A stretch of 64,000 nucleotides of DNA from CBDFLD01 sp965249005 (lineage in GTDB: Bacteria > Acidobacteriota > UBA6911): contig CBDFLD010000023.1 of NCBI GenBank assembly GCA_965249005.1, forward strand, positions 1,178,001-1,242,000. Direction: 5' to 3'. Both the position numbers and the translations under genes were made by a program. Positions 26,584 through 35,425 of the stretch are shown here, one piece after another. The number at the start of each line of letters is the position of its first letter. Within the stretch, counting starts at the first letter, position 1. The notes beneath the pieces are model-generated. The model was not told the origin of the DNA and ran no database searches. It was given only the letters and a program-made list of their open reading frames with translations.

Positions 26584-27591
26584 TCAACCGGCTGTGTGTC
26601 TCTTTCCACCCAGATCCACCCAGGTACCGATGCCCTGCTCCTTTGCTTTCTTGTAGACGTGATGGGCTGCCGCCACGTCCTCGATGGCGAGCCCAAGTGA
26701 CTTGAACATGGTTATCTCGCCATCGGATTCTCTTCCTTTGATTTTCCCGATCAGAATGTCGCCGATTTCTCCCCGAACGTGATCATCGTCGATGGCGCCC
26801 TCCTTTTTAGGGAAAAGAAAATCACCCGCCTCGTTGAGACAAGATTCCCTGCGATCGCAAAACATCTTCGAGATCAACACGGCCCTGGTATCCAGCTCGC
26901 GCGTGTGCGGGATGGTCGAACCCACGGCGTTCACGTGAGTGCCCGGCGAGATCCAGTCCCCTTGGAGGATCGGCTCTTTTGCCGAAGTATTGGTACAGAT
27001 GATATCAGCGCCCTCGACACATTCGGCTGCAGTCGGCATTGCCCGCACCGGGATGCCGTGACGTTTCGAATTTACTTCGGCGAACTCCACGGCCTGCTCC
27101 AGCGGGATGCTCCATACTCGGACACTTTGGATCTTTCGCGCGAGCAGCATCGATTCGAGGTGAACGCGCGCCTGAGTTCCTGATCCCAGTATGGCCAGAT
27201 CACTGGCATCCGGCCGTGCCAATGCCCGGGTGGCGACCGCGGTGACGGCTGCAGTGCGAATCGCTGTGATTTCCGAAGCGTCGACGATCGCCAGAAGGCA
27301 ACCATGTTTCTCTTCATAGAGCATGACACCGCCCTGATGGGTATCGAACTCTGTTCCCCAGTTCCCCGGGAAGTAGGTGATGACCTTCAATCCCAATACT
27401 CCGACATGGCCAAGATATGCGGGCATCATGGTGAGCTCTCCAACGTTCTCCGGAAGCCAGAGGTGACCTCGAAGCGGCATCAGAGCATGACCCTTGGCGA
27501 GTGTCTTCAATGCGTCTTCCATGATTTCGATGCATTCGGACATTGGAAGAAGGGGCGGGACATCGGGTTGCTGCACGATCAGGATACTCAT
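26584..27591 (-). CDS. Ornithine cyclodeaminase/mu-crystallin family protein
   Basis: 335 residues, no signal peptide. The family core is clear: GLKVITYFPGN, then VMLYEEKHGCLLAIVDAS, EITAIRTAAVTAVATRALA, the Rossmann motif LAILGSGTQARVHLESM, VEGADIICTNTSAKEPIL, and GTHVNAVGS. Members include ornithine cyclodeaminase, alanine dehydrogenase and ketimine reductases, so NAD(P)-dependent imine or amino-acid chemistry is expected but not specified. It lies between the large DUF1501 fusion (38 bp upstream) and the agarase-like gene (3 bp downstream), all on the minus strand. An amino-sugar or amino-acid link is possible, but speculative. Confidence 0.9.
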   Translation of the reverse strand: MSILIVQQPDVPPLLPMSECIEIMEDALKTLAKGHALMPLRGHLWLPENVGELTMMPAYLGHVGVLGLKVITYFPGNWGTEFDTHQGGVMLYEEKHGCLLAIVDASEITAIRTAAVTAVATRALARPDASDLAILGSGTQARVHLESMLLARKIQSVRVWSIPLEQAVEFAEVNSKRHGIPVRAMPTAAECVEGADIICTNTSAKEPILQGDWISPGTHVNAVGSTIPHTRELDTRAVLISKMFCDRRESCLNEAGDFLFPKKEGAIDDDHVRGEIGDILIGKIKGRESDGEITMFKSLGLAIEDVAAAHHVYKKAKEQGIGTWVDLGGKRHTAG

Positions 27592-27628
27592 ATCAATTCT
27601 TTCGTTTTGAAAGTGAGCGGATACAAAG

Positions 27629-30600
27629 CTATGTGTCGATGACGTCTCTGATCACGTGTCCGTGGACGTCGGTCAGGCGGCGCTCGATCCCATTGTGATA
27701 GTAGGTCAGCTTCTCGTGATCGAGCCCGAGAAGGTGCAATATCGTGGCGTGAAAATCATAAATGGTCGCGGGGTTCTCGACGGCCTTCCCTCCAAACTCA
27801 TCGGTAGCTCCGTAGCTGACGCCCTTGCGGATACCGGCCCCTAGAAGCCAGGCAGTAAAGCCGTCCGGATTGTGATCCCTCCCAAGCGTTCCTTCCTGAT
27901 GGGTCGACATGCGGCCGAACTCGGTATTCCAGATCACGAGGGTGTCATCCAAGAGCCCGCGGGCGCCCAGATCGGTGATCAAGCCAGCGGTGGGACGATC
28001 GAGAATCGGCAGGTGCCTTTCGTAGTCGGCCTTGAGAGTGTTGTGGCAATCCCAGTTCAGGAGCCCGCCTACGGCCGAGGCTCGCGAACCGCAAAAGAGC
28101 GTGACGAATCGAACCCCGCGTTCGAGCAGGCGGCGCGCCAGGAGACAGTTCCGGGCGTAGGCTGCAAGCAAGGGGTTCGGATCTTCGGTGCCGTAGAGCT
28201 TGCGGGTGGCCGGAGATTCCGAGGAGAGATCGGAGGCTTCCGGCGCTGATAGTTGCATCCGGGCGGCCAGTTCGTAGGCCGATTGACGGGCAGCCAGGAC
28301 TGGGTTTCCCGGATAGCGGTCGGCGTGACGGCGGTTCAATAACGCCAGGAGTTCTCGGGAATCCAGCTCGGCCGCCTCTGAGATCTTTGCCGGGCGATCG
28401 AGATCCCGAATCGGCTCGGCGGCGTTGAATGCGATGGCATGGTGCTCTGCGGGGAGAAACCCCGAACTCCAGTTTGCTGGTCCCCCGCTAGGATTTCCGC
28501 GGACGTCGGGGATCGCGACGAAGGTTGGTAAATTCTCGTTCTCTGATCCGAGTGCATAACTTACCCAGGCCCCCGCGCTGGGATGGCCTTCGACGACGAA
28601 GCCGGTGTTCATGAATACGCAGCCTGGGCCGTGCGTGTTGGTCTTCGATGTTAGCGAGTGGATGAAGGCCATATCGTCAGCGAACGCGCCCAGGTGCGGC
28701 AGCAGACTCGAAACCCACTTGCCGCTCTGCCCCCTTTGCGTGAAGTCCCAAGGGCTTCCCATCAGGTTGCCGTTCTTGCCCTGGAAAGTGACGACGTCCG
28801 CGCCGCTGGGTGGGGGCTCACCGCTCCGCTTCTGCAGCTCAGGCTTGTAGTCAAACGTGTCTACCTGGGAGACGCCACCAGGGCAGAAGATCTGTAGCAC
28901 CCGCTTCGCCTTGTGCGGGAAGTGCGTCCCCTGAGAGGCAGCCGCCCCCTTGCGAGTTCCGAGAAGCGACGCGAAGGCAAGCGCAAAGGCCCGTTTCACC
29001 TGTGCCTCGGGGCGGCTGCCGGCTTCTTTGACGATGCGCTCCGCCAGGAACCGGGCCTGGTCCCGGATGAACCGTCCGTTCAGCAAAGCGAGGGCCTGCA
29101 GCGGCGAGGTTGTGACCTCGCGCCTTGGAGCCGAAAGTGCGGAATCGGGACAGTCGAATGGACCGAGCAACCCGGGCTTCACCGCGCGGACATTCTGGTG
29201 ATATACCGAGCGGCGGAAGGTCGACTCGTCGAGCTCGTCGAGAGGATAGTAGGTGGCCACGTTATCGACGGTGTAGCGGTAAAGCCGAAAGCTGGGTCCC
29301 CCCATCCGCAGGTCGAGCTTACCGGAAACGGCGAGAATCGAGTCGCGAATCACCTCGGCCTCGAGCCGCCTCGGTGGAAACCGCCAGAGATAGCGTGCGT
29401 CCCGATCGAGCTCCGCATGGGATGCCACGTGGCGACTCGACTGGCGATACGTCATCGACATCATGATCTCTTTGTGTAACGGCTTCCAGCGCCAGCCGAG
29501 CAGCTGGATTCGTGCCGCCAGCCAGTCGAGTAACTCGGGATGCGTGGGGCGCTCGCCGTTGAAGCCGAAGTCATTTGGAGTCGCGACCAGACCCGTTCCA
29601 AAATGATAGTGCCAGATCCGGTTCGCCAGTACACGGGCGGTCAAGGCATTGTTGTCGTGGGTAATCCACCGGGCCAGCTCCAGACGTCGCTCGGACTCGG
29701 GCGCGTCCGGCGCCAGCTCAAACGGCGGAACGAGCTCCGCGAGCGCGCTCATACTACCGGGGGAAAGAACCTTGCCGGGCTCCATGGGGTTCCCGCGCGC
29801 CAGCAGCCGAGTGGGTTCCTTTGGCTGGCTCATTGCTCCGATGTAGGCCTGGGGAAGGGGCGGCAGCGCTTTTTCGGCAGCCTCGAGTTCCTTCACTCGC
29901 TCCGCGAGCGCAATCCAGGCTTTCTTCTCGTCCGGGGTCAAGACCTCCATGCGCAGCAACTCTTCCCGTTCCGCCTCGTCGTAGGGGAGGCGGCTCGTGG
30001 TATCGGCAACCTGCTTCCACGTTTCACCGTCTGTGGAGACTTCTATGGCATAGCGCGCAGGGACGTTGCGCAAGTGGATGCCTCCGTAGGCGCCCTGGCG
30101 ATCGCGCGACCAAAAAACGCGGTCGATCTGGTGGATGGCAGGCAGTTCGATCGTGACCTGTCCCAGCCCGGGCTCGTCGGACCACCAGTAGCGGTCGAAA
30201 CGGCCGTCGTTGACGTGCTCGACCACATAGGCCGTGGCATCATCGTCGGGAATCCTTGTTGCGCGGGCCGTCACGCGTGCTCCCGTCGAGGCAAGGGCCA
30301 CGTTGCGCGAGCTGTCGCCCGCGGTCCACACCTCCAACTCGTCCAGGACGGCAACGTCCTTTCCCTTGCTGACTCCCAGAATGTTCATCCTCACGTACCG
30401 GGCATCGACCGGTGGGAACCTCTCTTCTGTGCCCTTGGAATCAACCGGTTCACGGAAGCGCCGGAGGATGCCGGCCCGCTGCGAATCCAGGCGGAGAGCC
30501 GCCGAATCCTTCATAGTCGTGAGCTCCTGCTCCACTTTTTTTAGTTTCCGGTTCAGTTCCTCGGTCCGGGAAGCGTGGCGGGCAATTTCCTTGGGCGGAG

Positions 30601-31759
30601 CCCAGGGCCGCTCCCCGAACGAGACCCCGTCAAAGACCGCAGCCATGCGATAGTAGTCTTCCTGGTCGATCGGATCGAACTTGTGGTTGTGGCAACGTGC
30701 ACAGTGGACCGTGAGTCCCAGGAAGGCACCGGCCGTTGCGGTCAAGATGTCGTTGAGATCATTGGCCCGCTTCGCTCGATTCCCCTCGACGTTGGCGATC
30801 TTCACGGTATCGTGCGGTCCCGCGACCAGAAATCCGGTTGCTGCTTCTGTCTTCGGATCGCCCGTTGCCACGCGATCTCCCGCCAGCTGTTCCAGGACCA
30901 TCTGATCGAACGGCTTGTCCTCGTTTAAAGAACGAATCACATAATCGCGATACGGCCATGCCGTGTCGCGAATCCGATTTGTCTCGTACCCGTGACTCTC
31001 CCCGAATCGGACGACGTCCAGCCAGTGCCGTGCCCAGCGTTCTCCGTATCGGGGTGAGACAAGCAGGCCGTCAATGAGCGCCTCATAGGCGTCCGGGTTC
31101 GGATCGGAAGCAAATGCCTCGATCTCTTCGGGGGAAGGCGGCAGCCCGATCAGATCGAAGAACGCGCGCCGGATCAGTGTCTGCCTGTCCGCCTCCGGCG
31201 CGTGATGCAGCCCTTTTTCGATTACACCGGCATGGATCCACCGGTCGATGGGAGATTGTTGCCAGGCTTTCGGTGCGTTCTCGTTGGAGGCAGGGGGTGT
31301 CCACTTCAAGGGTTGCAGCGACCACCACGTCCGGTCGGCCCGCTTGCGCTCATGGGAAAACGCCGTCTTCCAGGGCGCACCCGCCTCGACCCAGCGCCGA
31401 AGGATCTCCCGCTCCTCGTTGGGAAGGGGGTTTCCCAGAGGCATCTCGCCGCTGGCTACTCTCTGATACATGAGACTGGCTTCAGGGTCTCCAGGCACGA
31501 GGGCCTCGCCCCCCTGACCTCCCTCGATCGCGCCTTCGAGCCGGGAAAGATCCAGACCTGATGTTCGCTGCTCCGCGTCGTGGCATGCCATACATCGCCG
31601 GCTCACGATGCCGGTGGCGGCCTGCTCGAGATCCTCTGGTTGCTGCGCCCAGCTAGATATCGCTATCCCGAGACATGCGGCCAGAAATGTGGCGGCGCGA
31701 AGCCAGGGCCTCGAGGGGAATGCAAGGAAATCCTGAATCAGATTGCGCACTGGAGTCAT
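27629..31759 (-). CDS. PSD1-type (cytochrome c-like, DUF1549, DUF1553) protein fused to DUF1501
   Basis: 1,376 residues from the ATG at 31759; codons further upstream add a non-signal leader and lack support. After a signal peptide (FLAACLGIAISSWAQ) comes a planctomycete-type cytochrome c motif RRCMACHDAEQR. DUF1549 follows around residues 165-370 (RRAFFDLIGLPPSPEE, SPRYGERWARHWLDVVRFG, FDQMVLEQLAGD, then VHCARCHNHKFDPI). A discoidin-like insert spans about 440-590. DUF1553 lies around 690-950 (LANRIWHYHFGTGLV, LLGWRWKPLHKEIM, SPLQALALLNG). DUF1501 fills about 970-1376 (VLQIFCPGGVSQVDTFDYKP, GNPSGGPANWSSGFLP, NTEFGRMSTHQEG). Usually the DUF1501 protein is a separate neighbour. Function is unknown, likely periplasmic and redox- or carbohydrate-linked. 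Confidence 0.88.
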   Translation of the reverse strand: MTPVRNLIQDFLAFPSRPWLRAATFLAACLGIAISSWAQQPEDLEQAATGIVSRRCMACHDAEQRTSGLDLSRLEGAIEGGQGGEALVPGDPEASLMYQRVASGEMPLGNPLPNEEREILRRWVEAGAPWKTAFSHERKRADRTWWSLQPLKWTPPASNENAPKAWQQSPIDRWIHAGVIEKGLHHAPEADRQTLIRRAFFDLIGLPPSPEEIEAFASDPNPDAYEALIDGLLVSPRYGERWARHWLDVVRFGESHGYETNRIRDTAWPYRDYVIRSLNEDKPFDQMVLEQLAGDRVATGDPKTEAATGFLVAGPHDTVKIANVEGNRAKRANDLNDILTATAGAFLGLTVHCARCHNHKFDPIDQEDYYRMAAVFDGVSFGERPWAPPKEIARHASRTEELNRKLKKVEQELTTMKDSAALRLDSQRAGILRRFREPVDSKGTEERFPPVDARYVRMNILGVSKGKDVAVLDELEVWTAGDSSRNVALASTGARVTARATRIPDDDATAYVVEHVNDGRFDRYWWSDEPGLGQVTIELPAIHQIDRVFWSRDRQGAYGGIHLRNVPARYAIEVSTDGETWKQVADTTSRLPYDEAEREELLRMEVLTPDEKKAWIALAERVKELEAAEKALPPLPQAYIGAMSQPKEPTRLLARGNPMEPGKVLSPGSMSALAELVPPFELAPDAPESERRLELARWITHDNNALTARVLANRIWHYHFGTGLVATPNDFGFNGERPTHPELLDWLAARIQLLGWRWKPLHKEIMMSMTYRQSSRHVASHAELDRDARYLWRFPPRRLEAEVIRDSILAVSGKLDLRMGGPSFRLYRYTVDNVATYYPLDELDESTFRRSVYHQNVRAVKPGLLGPFDCPDSALSAPRREVTTSPLQALALLNGRFIRDQARFLAERIVKEAGSRPEAQVKRAFALAFASLLGTRKGAAASQGTHFPHKAKRVLQIFCPGGVSQVDTFDYKPELQKRSGEPPPSGADVVTFQGKNGNLMGSPWDFTQRGQSGKWVSSLLPHLGAFADDMAFIHSLTSKTNTHGPGCVFMNTGFVVEGHPSAGAWVSYALGSENENLPTFVAIPDVRGNPSGGPANWSSGFLPAEHHAIAFNAAEPIRDLDRPAKISEAAELDSRELLALLNRRHADRYPGNPVLAARQSAYELAARMQLSAPEASDLSSESPATRKLYGTEDPNPLLAAYARNCLLARRLLERGVRFVTLFCGSRASAVGGLLNWDCHNTLKADYERHLPILDRPTAGLITDLGARGLLDDTLVIWNTEFGRMSTHQEGTLGRDHNPDGFTAWLLGAGIRKGVSYGATDEFGGKAVENPATIYDFHATILHLLGLDHEKLTYYHNGIERRLTDVHGHVIRDVIDT

Positions 31760-31955
31760 TTTTAAGCCGGATTCTAAAATACAAGCGGGGCTCCGATGAA
31801 AGTCTACCGGTCCGCACGATGCGTCGAGAATATCACACGCGCGCCCAAAGCAACAAGGCCGCCGCTTCGGCACCAGTGTCTTCAACTCAACGGCCGTCTT
31901 GTCCCCTCTTCGCCGACGATCTACACTTGAGTGCCTTTGATGGAGAAGTTCAAAA

Positions 31956-32768
31956 ATGAGAACCAAGATATTGGAACGAGCACTTTGGGTGACAGTGATT
32001 CCGCTGCTCGCGCTGGGAGCTGCGGTGTCGAGCGAACGGTCGGAGCGAGTATTCTATGTCGTTGAAGAGGAGGTTGTGGAGCCCGCGCTGGCTCAGCGAT
32101 ACGAGACTGGGGTCCGAATCCTTGTTGCGGGAATGCGCCGGTCAAAGCTGGGGCCTGAACTGGGATGGACCACCGCGCAGCGCGGTCAATCCTATTTCTA
32201 TGTCTTTACCGTGCGGTCGCTCGACGAACTGGATCCGCGCTCGCCGGTGACAGAACGGCGCTTCCAGGAGATCCTTCAGGGCGTGGGGGATGAGACGGCC
32301 AAGAAGTTCGGCAGCATGACCGTCCCTTCGCCCGTGCGCTCCGTGAGGATGTTTGTGCTCGAGCCGGTAGAGGAATTCAGCTACCGGCCCGCCCGCCCCG
32401 TGGTCGAAGAGCCGAAGTTGGTCTTCCAAGAATTCCATCGTGTTCGGCACGATATGGTCGAACCGTACAAAGCCGTCATCCGCCGAATGCTGAAGGCTCT
32501 GCACAAAGCCAGTTACCCCATTGCGTGGACGGCCTATCGGAGCGTCCTCGGCGAAGGACGGGGATTCTTCGGCGAAGGGCGTTACTATTACTATGTTGCG
32601 CCGTTCGATCGCCCGTCACAGATCTACCAGGAACACGCCTTCGGTGCGGCTCTGGAGAAGGCTTTGGGAAAGGAAGGCGCGCAGGAACTGCTTGCCGAGG
32701 AGATGAAGTGTCTAGAAGGATTCGAGCAAACTGAGCTCAAACTGCGGCCGGATATGTCTCCGAATTAG
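31956..32768 (+). CDS. Secreted protein of unknown function, possible tandem dimeric-barrel fold
   Basis: 270 residues beginning MRTKILERALWVTVIPLLAL, a signal peptide, with GGAG nine bases before the ATG. Two halves look related in pattern: each has a strand with a long purine-like Tyr/Phe-rich segment (QSYFYVFTVRSLDEL and GRYYYYVAPFDRPSQI) followed by a helix (RRFQEILQGVGDE and GAALEKALGKEGAQ). This recalls tandem ferredoxin-like alpha/beta barrels. No known family is recognised. It diverges from the DUF1501 fusion with about 195 bp between, presumably holding both promoters, and precedes the amine oxidase by 53 bp. Confidence 0.6.
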   Translation: MRTKILERALWVTVIPLLALGAAVSSERSERVFYVVEEEVVEPALAQRYETGVRILVAGMRRSKLGPELGWTTAQRGQSYFYVFTVRSLDELDPRSPVTERRFQEILQGVGDETAKKFGSMTVPSPVRSVRMFVLEPVEEFSYRPARPVVEEPKLVFQEFHRVRHDMVEPYKAVIRRMLKALHKASYPIAWTAYRSVLGEGRGFFGEGRYYYYVAPFDRPSQIYQEHAFGAALEKALGKEGAQELLAEEMKCLEGFEQTELKLRPDMSPN

Positions 32769-32821
32769 TTCTGTGCGTTTTTGCGGCAATCCCACTCTCT
32801 GGCCACGGCTGAGGACTCGTC

Positions 32822-34267
32822 ATGAAGGACAAGCAGATAAACCGGCGGGAGTTTATGAAGCATAGCTCCAGGACCGCTGCGGTGCTTGCTGCTTCGTCGC
32901 TCCAGGTGGGAGCGTCGCCCAGGACGGTGATCGTAATCGGGGCCGGACTTGCTGGGCTGGTGGCGGCATATGAGTTGACGCGAGCGGGCCACGACGTGAC
33001 GATCCTCGAGGCACGCATGCGCGCAGGCGGGCGCGTGCTGACTCTGCGCGAGCCGTTCGCCGACGGCCTGTACGCCGAAGCTGGGGGCGCGCGCATTGCC
33101 GAAGATCATGATCTGACAAGAGACTATGCGCAGAAATTCGGGTTGACGCTGGATCCGTTTCCGCAACTCAACCTGCACGCGATCTACTATCTCCGCGGGC
33201 AGCGGATCCGCTCCAAACCTGGCGTGCAGATCGACTGGCCGCTGCAATTGACAGCAGAGGAAAGAGAACTCGGCATCTCCGGGATGATGGAAAAATATGT
33301 CCTCTCGCTGGTGAAAGAGGCGGACGCTGTGAAGTTGAAAGAGTGGCCACCCGTATCGCTCGAGCGATATGACCAGATTACTTTCGCCGAGTTGTTGCGG
33401 CAACGCGGCGCGTCACCCGCCGCGATCACACTGCTGGGGCTTGGCTTTTACGATCTCTGGGGCGATGGGATCGACAGTTACTCCGCGCTGTTGATGCTGC
33501 GCCAGACCATGCTGCAACCGAAGAATACCTTCGAAATCAAAGGTGGAAATGACCTGCTCCCCGCGGCATTCGCTGCCCGGCACAAAGAAAAGATCCACTA
33601 CGGTGCTCCGGTGGTCAAAATCTCTCAGCAGGCGCGCGGCGTGCGCGTCACTTTTTCGCGGGCCGGAACGCATCGCGCTATCTCGGCCGATTATCTGATC
33701 TGCGCGATCCCTTTTTCGGTGCTCAGGCAGATAGAAGTAACACCCCGCTTCTCAGCGGACAAGCGCCGGGCCATTGAGGAACTACCGTACATTTCAGTTA
33801 CGCGCGTTTTTTTGCAATCGCGAAGCAGGTTCTGGGTCCAGGAAGGGCTCGGTGGTTTCGCGGCCACCGACCTTCCGATTCTGAATACCGGACATGTGAC
33901 TCTCGCGCAGCCGGGGACACGCGGTATCCTGGAATCTTTCACCACCGGCCCGCGAGCACGGGAGGTGTCGGCGATGAAGGAAAGCGAGCGAGTGGACTTC
34001 ACGCTCGAACAAATGGAAAAGGTCTACCCGGGTATGCGGGAGAACTTTGAAGGCGGCAGCTCGATTTGCTGGGATGCAGAACGGTGGTCACGCGGAGCAT
34101 CGATCTGGTTCAAGCCCGGACAGATGACCTCACTCTTGCCGCACATTGGCAGGCCCGAGGGTCGCGTCCATTTTGCCGGCGAACACGCCTCCCGGTGGCC
34201 AGGCACGATGCAAGGTGCCTTGGCTTCCGGAGTGCGCGCAGCCCGGGAGATCAATGAGAGAGCATAG
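32822..34267 (+). CDS. Tat-signal FAD-dependent amine oxidase
   Basis: 481 residues. NRREFMKHSSRTAAVLAASS is a Tat-type signal. The FAD-binding segment reads VIVIGAGLAGLVAAYELTR, then ILEARMRAGGRV, and the C-terminal flavin motif is HFAGEHASRWPGTMQGALASG, characteristic of monoamine and L-amino-acid oxidases (flavin-containing amine oxidoreductase family). The middle part, KGGNDLLPAAFA, is the usual substrate-domain lead-in. It oxidises an amine or amino acid outside the cytoplasm, releasing ammonia and peroxide; the substrate is unknown. Cotranscription with the alcohol dehydrogenase 56 bp downstream is likely. Confidence 0.9.
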   Translation: MKDKQINRREFMKHSSRTAAVLAASSLQVGASPRTVIVIGAGLAGLVAAYELTRAGHDVTILEARMRAGGRVLTLREPFADGLYAEAGGARIAEDHDLTRDYAQKFGLTLDPFPQLNLHAIYYLRGQRIRSKPGVQIDWPLQLTAEERELGISGMMEKYVLSLVKEADAVKLKEWPPVSLERYDQITFAELLRQRGASPAAITLLGLGFYDLWGDGIDSYSALLMLRQTMLQPKNTFEIKGGNDLLPAAFAARHKEKIHYGAPVVKISQQARGVRVTFSRAGTHRAISADYLICAIPFSVLRQIEVTPRFSADKRRAIEELPYISVTRVFLQSRSRFWVQEGLGGFAATDLPILNTGHVTLAQPGTRGILESFTTGPRAREVSAMKESERVDFTLEQMEKVYPGMRENFEGGSSICWDAERWSRGASIWFKPGQMTSLLPHIGRPEGRVHFAGEHASRWPGTMQGALASGVRAAREINERA

Positions 34268-34323
34268 GGTGCCGGGCAACGGTTGTCATCCGCAGACCTT
34301 TTGACGAAAAAGAAAGGTGACTC

Positions 34324-35421
34324 ATGCAGATCAAGGCCGCAGTTCTTGAGACGGCAAATCAGCCGATGCTGGTCGAAACCGTCGAGCTAGCTCCGCCCAA
34401 GGCCGGAGAAGTCCTCGTTCGGATTGCAGCGAGCGGGCTCTGCCATACCGATTGGAGCGTCATCAGCGGCGATAGGCCGCATCCCATGCCGGTTGTACTG
34501 GGGCATGAGGGCGCCGGCGTGGTCGAGGAAGTCGGCGTCGGAGTCTCCTCGGTGAAGAGGGGGGATCACGTAATCTGCTCCTGGGCGCCGAACTGCGGCC
34601 GCTGCTTCTTCTGTGATCGCGATCTGGCCGTATGGTGCGAACAATGGGTCCGCAGCGCGCCGAATGGGGTCCTTTTTGACGGCACATCACGACTATCAGC
34701 CCAAAATCGACCTGCGTACCACTTCACCACCGTTTCCTCGCACGCCGAATTCTGCGTCGTCCAGGAGGCATCGGCGATCCCGATATCGAGGGATATGCCT
34801 TTGGACCGAGCATGTTTGATCGGTTGTGGCGTCATGACCGGCTATGGGGCTGTCGTTCGCCATGCAAAGGTCCGCCCGGGGGAAAGTGTCGCTGTTTTTG
34901 GGTGTGGAGCTGTGGGATTGAACGTCGTGCAATCCGCGCGCCTGTCCGGCGCCTCGATGATCGTAGGAGTCGACACGCACGACCGCAAACTCGATTGGGC
35001 AAGTGACTTCGGTGCAACGCATCGGGTACGCGCCGATGAGGACCCGGTGGATCAGATCAGATCCCTCACCGAAGGACGCGGAGTCGACCACAGCTTCGAA
35101 GCCGTAGGCCACGCGCAGCCGCTGATTCAAGCCATCGAGTCCGCGAGGGCGGGCGGCGAAGTCGTGCTTCTCGGTGCGGGCGCCGCCGATGCCATGGTCA
35201 CTTTGCCCTACAACATCTTTCGCGGTGACAAGCGAATCACGAGGCTGACGTACGGGCAGGGAAAGCCCAGGGTCGACTTTCCCCGCTTGGCCAATCTATA
35301 CATGGACGGAAAACTCATGCTTGATGAGTTGATTACCGAAAAAATCTCACTCGCGGGGATCAACGAGGGTTTTGAGCAGATGCTGGCCGGTCAGACCATT
35401 CGATCCGTCATCGTCATTTGA
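34324..35421 (+). CDS. Zinc-dependent medium-chain alcohol dehydrogenase
   Basis: 365 residues. Catalytic zinc ligands are seen in SGLCHTDW, LGHEGAG and LIGCGVMTG; the structural zinc lobe has cysteines in NCGRCFFCDRDLAVWCEQ. The Rossmann motif reads VAVFGCGAVGLNVVQ, with an acidic residue in VGVDTHDRK favouring NAD over NADP. The layout matches class-III-like or aryl-alcohol dehydrogenases. AGGTGA precedes the ATG. It lies between the amine oxidase and the P450, whose ATG is 4 bases after this stop, so the three may work in one oxidation pathway, the alcohol from hydroxylation being oxidised here. Confidence 0.93.
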   Translation: MQIKAAVLETANQPMLVETVELAPPKAGEVLVRIAASGLCHTDWSVISGDRPHPMPVVLGHEGAGVVEEVGVGVSSVKRGDHVICSWAPNCGRCFFCDRDLAVWCEQWVRSAPNGVLFDGTSRLSAQNRPAYHFTTVSSHAEFCVVQEASAIPISRDMPLDRACLIGCGVMTGYGAVVRHAKVRPGESVAVFGCGAVGLNVVQSARLSGASMIVGVDTHDRKLDWASDFGATHRVRADEDPVDQIRSLTEGRGVDHSFEAVGHAQPLIQAIESARAGGEVVLLGAGAADAMVTLPYNIFRGDKRITRLTYGQGKPRVDFPRLANLYMDGKLMLDELITEKISLAGINEGFEQMLAGQTIRSVIVI

Positions 35422-35425
35422 TAAG

